From Sorghum bicolor (lineage: Eukaryota; Streptophyta; Magnoliopsida; Poales; Poaceae): a stretch of 64,000 bases of DNA. Position 1 is the stretch's first letter; each line of letters opens with the position of its first letter. The position numbers and the translations under genes are program-made. The notes under the pieces are model-generated. The model was not told the origin of the DNA and did no database searches. It saw only the letters and a list, made by a program, of their open reading frames with translations. Below are positions 1 to 11,637 of this stretch, one piece after another. The stretch is taken from positions 473,727-537,726 of the forward strand of contig NW_018396405.1 of NCBI RefSeq assembly GCF_000003195.3. Direction: 5' to 3'.

Positions 1-3000
1 CCGAAACTAATACTATCTCCAACTGGACGGAAGGGAGATTCCATATGATACACTTCATCTAGTAGTTCCATCAGGTGCATCTACAGTTCCATCGGGTGTG
101 TCCAAATTGATTTTTGAGCATATGGTATGTTCCATGCAAACCGTGCACCTATCTTGCATCAAGATTAGAACTATCTCCAAACAGACAGAACCAAGATTCC
201 ACATGAGCCTCTTCACCAAGGAGTACCATCGCGTGCGTCCAAAATAGTTTCTTAGCCTATGGTGCGTTAGGCACAAACCGTGTACCTATCTTGCACCGAA
301 ACCAACACTATCTCCAAAGAGACTGAAGTGAGATTCTATATGACATACGTCATCTAGGAGTTCTATTGGGTGCTTCCAAATATATTTCTAAGCTTATGGT
401 ACGTTCGATGCAATTCATGCACCTATCTTGCGTCAAGATTAGCACTATGTCCAAACAAAGCAAACTGAGCTTCCACTTGAGCCCCTTTACCTAGGAGTAT
501 CATCGGGTGCATCCAAAATGGTTTCTTAGCCTATGATGCATTAGGCGCAAACTGTGTACCTATCTTGCACCAAAACTAACTCTGTCTCCAAACAGACCAA
601 AGCGAGATTCTATATGACACGTCATCTAGGAGTTCTATTGGGATGCGTCTAAATGGATATCTTAGCATATGGTATATTCCATGCAAACCGTGCACCTATC
701 TTGCATCAAGAATAGCACTATCTCCAAACAGATCGAACCGACCTTCCACTTGAGCCTCTTCACCTAGGATTATCATTGGGTGCTTCCATAATGGTTTCTG
801 AGGCTATGGTGCATTATGCGCAAACCATGCACCAATCTTGCACCTAAACTAACACTATCTCTAAACAGATTGAAGCAAGATTCCATATGACACACATGAT
901 CTAGTAGTTCTATCGGGTGCGTCCAAATTGATTTATGAGAATATGGTATGTTCCACGCAAACCGTACACCTATCTTTCATCAAGATTAGCACTATCTCCA
1001 AACAGACCGAACCGAGCTTTCACTTGAGCCTCTTAACCTAGGAGTACCATCGGCAACTTCCACAACGATTTCTGAGCCTATGGTGCACTGGGCACAAACC
1101 ATGCAACTATCTTGCACCGAAACTAATACAATCTCCAACTGGACCGAAGCGAGATTCCATATGATACACTTCATCTAGTAGTTCTATCAGGTGCATCTAC
1201 AGTTCCATCGGGTGTGTCCAAATTGATTTTTGAGCATATGGTATGTTCCATGCAAACCGTGCACCTATCTTGCATCAAGATTAGAACTATCTCCAAACAG
1301 ACAGAACCAAGATTCCACATGAGCCTCTTCACCAAGGAGTACCATCGCGTGCGTCCAAAATAGTTTCTTAGCCTATGGTGCATTAGGCACAAACCGTGTA
1401 CCTATCTTGCACCGAAACCAACACTATCTCCAAAGAGACTGAAGTGAGATTCTATATGACATACGTCATCTAGGAGTTCTATTGGGTGCTTCCAAATATA
1501 TTTCTAAGCATATGGTACGTTCGATGCAATTCATGCACCTATCTTGCGTCAAGATTAGCACTATGTCCAAACAAAGCAAACTGAGCTTCCACTTGAGCCC
1601 CTTTACCTAGGAGTATGATCGGGTGCATCCAAAATGGTTTCTTAGCCTATGATGCATTAGGCGCAAACTGTGTACCTATCTTGCACCAAAACTAACTCTG
1701 TCTCCAAACAGACCAAAGCGAGATTCTATATGACACGTCATCTAGGAGTTCTATTGGGATGCGTCTAAATGGATTTCTTAGCATATGGTATATTCCATGC
1801 AAACCGTGCACCTATCTTGCATCAAGAATAGCACTATCTCCAAACAGATCGAACCGACCTTCCACTTGAGCCTCTTCACCTAGGATTATCATCGGGTGCT
1901 TCCATAATGGTTTCTGAGGCTATGGTGCATTAAGCGCAAACCATGCACAAATCTTGCACCTAAACTAACACTGTCTCTAAACAGATTGAAGCAAGATTCC
2001 ATATGACACACATGATCTAGTAGTTCTATCGGGTGCGTCCAAATTGATTTATGAGAATATGGTATGTTCCACGCAAACCGTACACCTATCTTTCATCAAG
2101 ATTAGCACTATCTCCAAACAGACCGAACCGAGCTTTCACTTGAGCCTCTTAACCTAGGAGTACCATCGGCAACTTCCACAACGATTTCTGAGCCTATGGT
2201 GCACTGGGCACAAACCATGCAACTATCTTGCACCGAAACTAATACAATCTCCAACTGGACCGAAGCGAGATTCCATATGATACACTTCATCTAGTAGTTC
2301 TATCAGGTGCATCTACAGTTCCATCGGGTGTGTCCAAATTGATTTTTGAGCATATGGTATTGTTCCATGCAAACCGTGCACCTATCTTGCATCAAGATTA
2401 GAACTATCTCCAAACAGACAGAACCAAGATTCCACATGAGCCTCTTCACCAAGGAGTACCATCGCGTGCGTCCAAAATAGTTTCTTAGCCTATGGTGCAT
2501 TAGGCACAAACCGTGTACCTATCTTGCACCGAAACCAACACTATCTCCAAAGAGACTGAAGTGAGATTCTATATGACATACGTCATCTAGTAGTTCTATT
2601 GGGTGCTTCCAAATATATTTCTAAGCATATGGTACGTTCGATGCAATTCATGCACCTATCTTGCGTCAAGATTAGCACTATGTCCAAACAAAGCAAACTG
2701 AGCTTCCACTTGAGCCCCTTTACCTAGGAGTATGATCGGGTGCATCCAAAATGGTTTCTTAGCCTATGATGCATTAGGCGCAAACTGTGTACCTATCTTG
2801 CACCAAAACTAACTCTGTCTCCAAACAGACCAAAGCGAGATTCTATATGACACGTCATCTAGGAGTTCTATTGGGATGCGTCTAAATGGATTTCTTAGCA
2901 TATGGTATATTCCATGCAAACCGTGCACCTATCTTGCATCAAGAATAGCACTATCTCCAAACAGACCGAACCAACCTTCCACTTGAGCCTCTTCACCTAG

Positions 3001-6000
3001 GATTATCATCGGGTGCTTCCATAATGGTTTCTGAGGCTATGGTGCATTATGCGCAAACCATGCACCAATCTTGCACCTAAACTAACACTGTCTCTAAACA
3101 GATTGAAGCAAGATTCCATATGACACACATGATCTAGGAGTTCTATCGGGTGCGTCCAAATTGATTTATGAGAATATGGTATGTTCCACGCAAACCGTAC
3201 ACCTATCTTTCATCAAGATTAGCACTATCTCCAAACAGACCGAACCGAGCTTTCACTTGAGCCTCTTCACCTAGGAGTACCATCGGCAACTTCCACAACG
3301 ATTTCTGAGCCTATGGTGCACTGGGCACAAACCATGCAACTATCTTGCACCGAAACTAATACTATCTCCAACTGGACCGAAGCGAGATTCCATATGATAC
3401 ACTTCATCTAGTAGTTCTATCAGGTGCATCTACAGTTCCATCGGGTGTGTCCAAATTGATTTTTGAGCATATGGTATGTTCCATGCAAACCGTGCACCTA
3501 TCTTGCATCAAGATTAGAACTATCTCCAAACAGACAGAACCAAGATTCCACATGAGCCTCTTCACCAAGGAGTACCATCGCGTGCGTCCAAAATAGTTTC
3601 TTAGCCTATGGTGCATTAGGCACAAACCGTGTACCTATCTTGCACCGAAACCAACACTATCTCCAAAGAGACTGAAGTGAGATTCTATATGACATACGTC
3701 ATCTAGTAGTTCTATTGGGTGCTTCCAAATATATTTCTAAGCATATGGTACGTTCGATGCAATTCATGCACCTATCTTGCATCAAGATTAGCACTATGTC
3801 CAAACAAAGCAAACTGAGCTTCCACTTGAGCCCCTTTACCTAGGAGTATCATCGGGTGCATCCAAAATGGTTTCTTAGCCTTTGATGCATTAGGCGCAAA
3901 CTGTGTACCTATCTTGCACCAAAACTAACTCTGTCTCCAAACAGACCAAAGCGAGATTCTATATGACACGTCATCTAGGAGTTCTATTGGGATGCGTCTA
4001 AATGGATTTCTTAGCATATGGTATATTCCATGCAAACCGTGCACCTATCTTGCATCAAGAATAGCACTATCTCCAAACAGATCGAACCGACCTTCCACTT
4101 GAGCCTCTTCACCTAGGATTATCATCGGGTGCTTCCATAATGGTTTCTGAGGCTATGGTGCATTATGCGCAAACCATGCACCAATCTTGCACCTAAACTA
4201 ACACTATCTCTAAACAGATTGAAGCAAGATTCCATATGACACACATGATCTAGGAGTTCTATCGGGTGCGTCCAAATTGATTTATGAGAATATGGTATGT
4301 TCCACGCAAACCGTACACCTATCTTTCATCAAGATTAGCACTATCTCCAAACAGACCGAACCGGGCTTTCACTTGAGCCTCTTCACCTAGGAGTACCATC
4401 GGCAACTTACACAACGATTTCTGAGCCTATGGTGCACTGGGCACAAACCATGCAACTATCTTGCACCGAAACTAATACTATCTCCAACTGGACCGAAGCG
4501 AGATTCCATATGATACACTTCATCTAGTAGTTCCATCAGGTGATCTATAGTTCCATCGGGTGTGTCCAAATTGATTTTTGAGCATATGGTATGTTCCATG
4601 CTAACCGTGCACCTATCTTGCATCAAGATTAGAACTATCTCCAAACAGACAGAACCAAGATTCTACATGAGCCTCTTCACCAAGGAGTACCATCGCGTGC
4701 GTCCAAAATAGTTTCTTAGCCTATGGTGCATTAGGCACAAACCGTGTACCTATCTTGCACCGAAACCAACACTATCTCCAAAGAGACTGAAGTGAGATTC
4801 TATATGACATACGTCATCTAGGAGTTCTATTGGGTGCTTCCAAATATATTTCTAAGCATACGGTACGTGCGATGCAATTCATGCACCTATCTTGCGTCAA
4901 GATTAGCACTATGTCCAAACAAAGCAAACTGAGCTTCCACTTGAGCCCCTTTACCTAGGAGTATCATCGGGTGCATCCAAAATGGTTTCTTAGCCTATGA
5001 TGCATTAGGCGCAAACTGTGTACCTATCTTGCACCAAAACTAACTCTGTCTCCAAACAGACCAAAGCGAGATTCTATATGACACGTCATCTACGAGTTCT
5101 ATTGGGATGCGTCTAAATGGATTTCTTAGCATATGGTATATTCCATGCAAACCGTGCACCTATCTTGCATCAAGAATAGCACTATCTCCAAACAGATCGA
5201 ACCGACCTTCCACTTGAGCCTCATCACCTAGGATTATCATCGGGTGCTTCCATAATGGTTTCTGAGGCTATGGTGCATTATGCGCAAACCATGCACAAAT
5301 CTTGCACCTAAACTAACACTGTCTCTAAACAGATTGAAGCAAGATTCCATATGACACACATGATCTAGGAGTTCTATCGGGTGTGTCCAAATTGATTTAT
5401 GAGAATATGGTATGTTCCACGCAAACCGTACACCTATCTTTCATCAAGATTAGCACTATCTCCAAACAGACCGAACCGGGCTTTCACTTGAGCCTCTTCA
5501 CCTAGGAGTACCATCGGCAACTTCCACAACGATTTCTGAGCATATGGTGCACTAGGCACAAACCATGCAACTATCTTGCACCGAAACTAATACTATCTCC
5601 AACTGGACCGAAGGGAGATTCCATATGATACACTTCATCTAGTAGTTCCATCAGGTGCATCTACAGTTCCATCGGGTGTGTCCAAATGGATTTCTTAGCA
5701 TATGGTATGTTCCATGCAAACCGTGCACCTATCTTGCATCAAGATTAGAACTATCTCCAAACAGACAGAACCAAGATTCCACATGAGCCTCTTCACCAAG
5801 GAGTACCATCGCGTGCGTCCAAAATAGTTTCTTAGCCTATGGTGCATTAGGCACAAACCGTGTACCTATCTTGCACCGAAACCAACACTATCTCCAAAGA
5901 GACTGAAGTGAGATTCTATATGACATACGTCATCTAGGAGTTCTATTGGGTGCTTCCAAATATATTTCTAAGCTTATGGTACGTTCGATGCAATTCATGC

Positions 6001-9000
6001 ACCTATCTTGCATCAAGATTAGCACTATGTCCAAACAAAGCAAACTGAGCTTCCACTTGAGCCCCTTTACCTAGGAGTATCATCGGGTGCATCCAAAATG
6101 GTTTCTTAGCCTATGATGCATTAGGCGCAAACTGTGTACCTATCTTGCACCAAAACTAACTCTGTCTCCAAACAGACCAAAGCGAGATTCTATATGACAC
6201 GTCATCTAGGAGTTCTATTGGGATGCGTCTAAATGGATTTCTTAGCATATGGTATATTCCATGCAAACCGTGCACCTATCTTGCATCAAGAATAGCACTA
6301 TCTCCAAACAGATCGAACTGACCTTCCACTTGAGCCTCTTCACCTAGGATTATCATCGGGTGCTTCCATAATGGTTTCTGAGGCTATGGTGCATTATGCG
6401 CAAACCATGCACCAATCTTGCACCTAAACTAACACTGTCTCTAAACAGATTGAAGCAAGATTCCATATGACACACATGATCTAGGAGTTCTATCGGGTGC
6501 GTCCAAATTGATTTATGAGAATATGGTATGTTCCACGCAAACCGTACACCTATCTTTCATCAAGATTAGCACTATCTCCAAACAGACCGAACCGAGCTTT
6601 CACTTGAGCCTCTTCACCTAGGAGTACCATCGGCAACTTCCACAACGATTTCTGAGCCTATGGTGCACTGGGCACAAACCATGCAACTATCTTGCACCGA
6701 AACTAATACTATCTCCAACTGGATCGAAGCGAGATTCCATATGATACACTTCATCTAGTAGTTCCATCAGGTGCATCTACAGTTCCATCGGGTGTGTCCA
6801 AATTGATTTTTGAGCATATGGTATGTTCCATGCAAACCGTGCACCTATCTTGCATCAAGATTAGAACTATCTCCAAACAGACAGAACCAAGATTCCACAT
6901 GAGCCTCTTCCCCAAGGAGTACCATCGCGTGCGTCCAAAATAGTTTCTTAGCCTATGGTGCATTAGGCACAAACCGTGTACCTATCTTGCACCGAAACTA
7001 ACACTATCTCCAAACAGACTGAAGTGAGATTCTATATGACATACATCATCTAGGTGTTCTATTGGGTGCTTCCAAATATATTTCTAAGCATATGGTACGT
7101 TCGATGCAATTCGTGCACCTATATTGCATCAAGATTAGCACTATGTCCAAACAAAGCAAACTGAGCTTCCACTTGAGCCCCTTTACCTAGGAGTATCATC
7201 GGGTGCATCCAAAATGGTTTCTTAGCCTATGATGCATTAGGCGCAAACTGTGTACCTATCTTGCCCCAAAACTAACTCTGTCTCCAAACAGACCAAAGCG
7301 AGATTCTATATGACACGTCATCTAGGAGTTCTATTGGGATGCGTCTAAATGGATTTCTTAGCATATGGTATGTTCCATGCAAACCGTGCACCTATCTTGC
7401 CTCAAGAATAGCACTATCTCCAAACAGACCGAACCAACCTTCCACTTGAGCCTCTTCACCTAGGATTATCATCGGGTGCTTCCATAATGGTTTCTGAGGC
7501 TATGGTGCATTATGCGCAAACCATGCACCAATCTTGCACCTAAACTAACACTGTCTCTAAACAGATTGAAGCAAGATTCCATATGACACACATGATCTAG
7601 GAGTTCTATCGGGTGCGTCCAAATTGATTTATGAGAATATGGTATGTTCCACGCAAACCGTACACCTATCTTTCATCAAGATTAGCACTATCTCCAAACA
7701 GACCGAACCGAGCTTTCACTTGAGCCTCTTCACCTAGGAGTACCATCGGCAACTTCCACAACGATTTCTGAGCCTATGGTGCACTGGGCACAAACCATGC
7801 AACTATCTTGCACCGAAACTGATACTATCTCCAACTGGACCGAAGCGAGATTCCATATGATACACTTCATCTAGTAGTTCCATCAGGTGCATCTACAGTT
7901 CCATCGGGTGTGTCCAAATTGATTTTTGAGCATATGGTATGTTCCATGCAAACCGTGCACCTATCTTGCATCAAGATTAGAACTATCTCCAAACAGACAG
8001 AACCAAGATTCCACATGAGCCTCTTCACCAAGGAGTACCATCGCGTGCGTCCAAAATAGTTTCTTAGCCAATTGTGCATTAGGCACAAACCGTGTACCTA
8101 TCTTACACCGAAACTAACACTATCTCCAAACAGACTGAAGTGAGATTCTATATGACATACGTCATCTAGGAGTTCTATTGGGTGCTTCCAAATATATTTC
8201 TAAGCATATGGTACGTTCGATGCAATTCGTGCACCTATATTGCATCAAGATTAGCACTATGTCCAAACAAAGCAAACTGAGCTTCCACTTGAGCCCCTTT
8301 ACCTAGGAGTATCATCGGGAGCATCCAAAATGGTTTCTTAGCCTTTGATGCACTAGGCGCAAACTGTGTACCTATCTTGCACCAAAACTAACTCTGTCTC
8401 CAAACAGACCAAAGCGAGATTCTATATGACACGTCATCTAGGAATTCTATTGGGATGCGTCTAAATGGATTTCTTAGCATATGGTATGTTCCATGCAAAC
8501 CGTGCACCTATCTTGCATCAAGAATAGCACTATCTCCAAACAGATCGAACCGACCTTCCACTTGAACCTCTTCACCTAGGATTATCATCGGGTGCTTCCA
8601 TAATGGTTTCTGAGCCTATGGTGCATTATGCGCAAACCATGCACCAATCTTGCACCTAAACTAACACTGTCTCTAAACAGATTGAAGCAAGACTCCATAT
8701 GACACACATGATCTAGGAGTTCTATCGGGTGTGTCCAAATTGATTTATGAGAATATGGTATGTTCCACGCAAACCGTACACCTATCTTTCATCAAGATTA
8801 GCACTATCTCCAAACAGACCGAACCGGGCTTTCACTTGAGCCTCTTCACCTAGGAGTACCACCGGTAACTTCGACAACGATTTCTGAGCCTATGGTGCAC
8901 TAGGCACAAACCATGCAACTATCTTGCACCGAAACTAATACTATCTCCAAGTGGACCGAAGCGAGATTCCATATGATACACTTCGTCTAGTAGTTCCATC

Positions 9001-10042
9001 AGGTGCATCTACAGTTCCATCGGGTGTGTCCAAATTGATTTTTGAGCATATGGTATGTTCCATGCAAACCGTGCACCTATCTTGCATCAAGATTAGAACT
9101 ATCTCCAAACAGACAGAACCAAGATTACACATGAGCCTCTTCACCAAGGAGTACCATCGCGTGCGTCCAAAATAGTTTCTTAGCCTATGGTGCATTAGGT
9201 ATAAACCGTGTAGCTATCTTGCACCGAGACCAACACTATCTCCAAAGAGACTGAAGTGATGTTCTATATGACATACATCATCTAGGAGTTCTATTGGGTG
9301 CTTCCAAATATATTTCTAAGCATATGGTACGTTCGATGCAATTCATGCACCTATCTTGCATCAAGATTAGCACTATGTCCAAACAAAGCAAACAGAGCTT
9401 CCACTTGAGCCCCTTTACGTAGGAGTATCATCGGGTGCATCCAAAATGGTTTCTTAGCCTATGATGCATTAGGCGCAAACTGCGTACCTATCTTGCACCA
9501 AAACTAACTCTGTCTCCAAACAGACCAAAGCAAGATTCTATATGACACGTCATCTAGGAGTTCTATTGGGATGCGTCCAAATGGATTTCTTAGCATATGG
9601 TATGTTCCATACAAACCGTGCACCTATCTTGCATCAAGATTAGCACTATCTCCAAACAGATCGAACCAACCTTCCACTTGAGCCTCTTCACCTAGGAGTA
9701 TTATCGGGTGCTTCCATAATGGTTTCTGAGCCTATGGTGCATTATGCGCAAACCATGCACCCAATCTTGCACCTAAACTAACACTGTCTCCAAACAGATT
9801 GATTCAAGATTCCATATGACACACATGATCTAGGAGTTCTATCGGGTGTGTCCAAATTGATTTCTGAGAATATGGTACGTTCCATGCAAACCATACACCT
9901 ATCTTTCATCAAGATTAGCACTATCTCCAAACAGACCGAATTGAGCTTTCACTTGAGCCTCTTCACCTAGGAGTACCATCGGGAACTTCCACAACGATTT
10001 CTGAGCCTATGGTGCACTGGGCACAAACCATGCAACTATCTT
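1..10042. repeat. Centromere-type satellite, nine ~1116-bp higher-order repeats of a ~137-bp monomer
   Basis: The motif CCTATCTTGC and its variants recurs at 148, 285, 422, 559, 695, 832, 969 and 1106, spacings of 136-137 bp, and then after 158 bp at 1264. Eight monomers therefore make a unit of about 1116 bp. The same phase point (ACTATCTTGCAC or equivalent) recurs at 1106, 2222, 3339, 4455, 5570, 6686, 7802, 8918 and 10035. Monomers alternate between a type continuing CATCAAG and a type continuing CACC(G/A/T)AA. The 158-bp monomer carries an extra ~21 bp from an internal duplication around GGTGCATCTACAGTTCCATC. Units differ from one another by only scattered substitutions and 1-bp indels. 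Length and context fit the 137/140-bp centromeric satellites of sorghum and sugarcane; this comes from memory, not a search. Minus-strand ORFs of 60-97 codons recur once per unit and are by-products of the repeat. Confidence 0.95.
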
Positions 10043-10371
10043 TGATGTGAACCCACTAGGGTTTTCGCCTGATCTTTCGATGAGAGGCGCTGGATAACTC
10101 GATTAGTGAATGGAGATGACGTTCACGGCCCGACTACAGCCCTCAAGACTGCGCCTTAGCAACCGATACACCGCCTCCAATGGCTGTCACGATCTTGTGG
10201 AGCGCAACACCCGGCCACTAGGGCACTCGTCCTGCAAGCAATCGAAGAACCAGCAAGAACAAGTAGAACAAGTATAAATTACCAGATGTAAATGAAGGTT
10301 TCAAACTCAATCTCTAATGAAGTGGGGTTTCGAAAACAAGAAGACGGGCGGCTGGATCAGCACGCGCGTTT
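10043..10371 (-). repeat. Inverted LTR 3'-end fragment forming the left end of element A
   Basis: Read on the minus strand this ends in GGGTTCACATCA and matches the last ~330 bp of element B's 3' LTR (16564-16893) almost base for base, including a block around GAAGTGGGGTTTCGAAAACA. It is clearly less like the direct arm beside it, which matches element A's own 3' LTR. With the direct arm (10372-10672) it forms a large imperfect palindrome with about 30 nt unpaired at the centre. Its outer end abuts the target duplication exactly. Confidence 0.9.
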
Positions 10372-10672
10372 CCTTGTCTTCGGAACCCCATTGTTGATTA
10401 AGATTCAGTTTAAAACCTTCAATTCATCTTGCAAATTCAATGCTTGTTTCCTCGTTCTTGCTAGTTCTTCGATTGCTTGCAGGACGGGAGCCCTAGGGGC
10501 TGGTTGTCGCGCTCCACAAGATCGTGACGGCTGTTGGACGTGGTGTATCGGTTGCTAAGGCGCGGTCTTGAGGGCTGTAGTCGGGCCGTGAACGTCATCT
10601 CCATCCACTAATCGAGTTATCCAGCGCCTCTCATCGAAAGATCAGGCCAAAAACCCTAGCGGGTTCGCATCA
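10372..10672 (+). repeat. Truncated 5' LTR (3' part only) of element A
   Basis: This ~301-bp piece is nearly identical to the last ~301 bp of the 3' LTR (about 15247-15547); I count two mismatches. It ends GGGTTCGCATCA directly before the primer binding site. The first ~865 bp expected of a full 1166-bp LTR, including the promoter region, is absent and replaced by the inverted fragment. Confidence 0.9.
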
Positions 10673-10674
10673 GT

Positions 10675-10692
10675 TGGTATCAGAGCAAGGTT
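10675..10692 (+). other. Primer binding site of element A (initiator tRNA-Met type)
   Basis: TGGTATCAGAGC lies two bases after the LTR end. It is the standard plant initiator-Met tRNA complementary site for minus-strand priming. Confidence 0.9.
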
Positions 10693-11637
10693 TATCGGTG
10701 AGAGATTTCCAATTCTTCGCGTTTGTTTTTCCTATAGTCCAAAAAAAGCCAAAAAATATAGCAGATTTGTTTTCCATAATCCTATAAATCCTTTGTGCCG
10801 TGGCTAGTACTACTTAGTTAGGGCTGGTTGAATGAGTGTTTGCTTCGGTCGTGTCCAGTGCTGGTTTTAGTTTAGTCCTTTAGAGTTTTGAGTTCTTGTC
10901 ACCATAGTCACAACTGCGTCCAATCTATTGTGGGTTGGAATTTGAGTAGATCTTGATAATAGGTGCAGCCACTTGTTGGTCTATTCTGCGTTTCCATCAA
11001 CGTGATCCAAAAGGAAAGATAGCACTTCATACTTGTGCTAGATATATTGAATTTTGAGGTTCAGCCTTACTCTAGTGAGAGGGTGAGAGTGGTGAAGTGA
11101 TATTTTGTACTATTTTGTTTATATAATCGGGTTTTGAGGTCCCCCAAAAAAAAAGAAAAGAGAAAGAAAAAAATAAAGAAAAAAAAAGAAAGAAAGAAAA
11201 AAAAATTAAAAAAAGGGGATTGTTGTTCCTTTTGTTTCCAGTAGGGCTGCTCATTTTGTTTCTAGTGGTGTGCTGTGTTTTCCCTTTGTGTCCAGGCTCG
11301 CGTATCTAGCACGGTCTAGGCTAGGACCAGCACAGTACCATCGTCGAACGCTTATTCAGCTCGCTTTTATAACTAACGTGGTGCTAGTTCGTTCCGTGTT
11401 TCAGCCCACCTATAGCTCCACATACTCTACAGCTTGACAGGTCTTGTGCTGCAGCACCGATACACTTCGTCCATTGCTGTACACTTGTTGGCAGACGACC
11501 CCTCCTGTCAAGCAAGGTAAGAATTGGTAAGAACTTGTGTTACAGGTTGAGTGTGAGCGACTTGCTGTAGCTACATCCTAGTAGTTGTAGGGCTTTTATT
11601 TCTTCACTTGCCTTTTTGTTGTCTTTGTCTTTGAACC
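10693..11637 (+). other. Element A untranslated leader
   Basis: There is no convincing gene between the primer binding site and the gag start. It holds an A/G-rich low-complexity run at about 11146-11219. The part from about 11270 onward is shared with element B, while the earlier ~600 bp is missing there. Confidence 0.7.

Noticed and set aside
55..10000. Recurrent minus-strand ORFs of 60-97 codons (e.g. 55-276, 1171-1392, 3404-3625) with nearly identical proteins
   Set aside because: They repeat because the satellite repeats; stops fall at fixed monomer places, units with a 1-bp indel break them, and no protein motif is present.
10292..10558. ORF in the LTR end, repeated at 15209-15433
   Set aside because: Entirely inside LTR 3' sequence, no motif.
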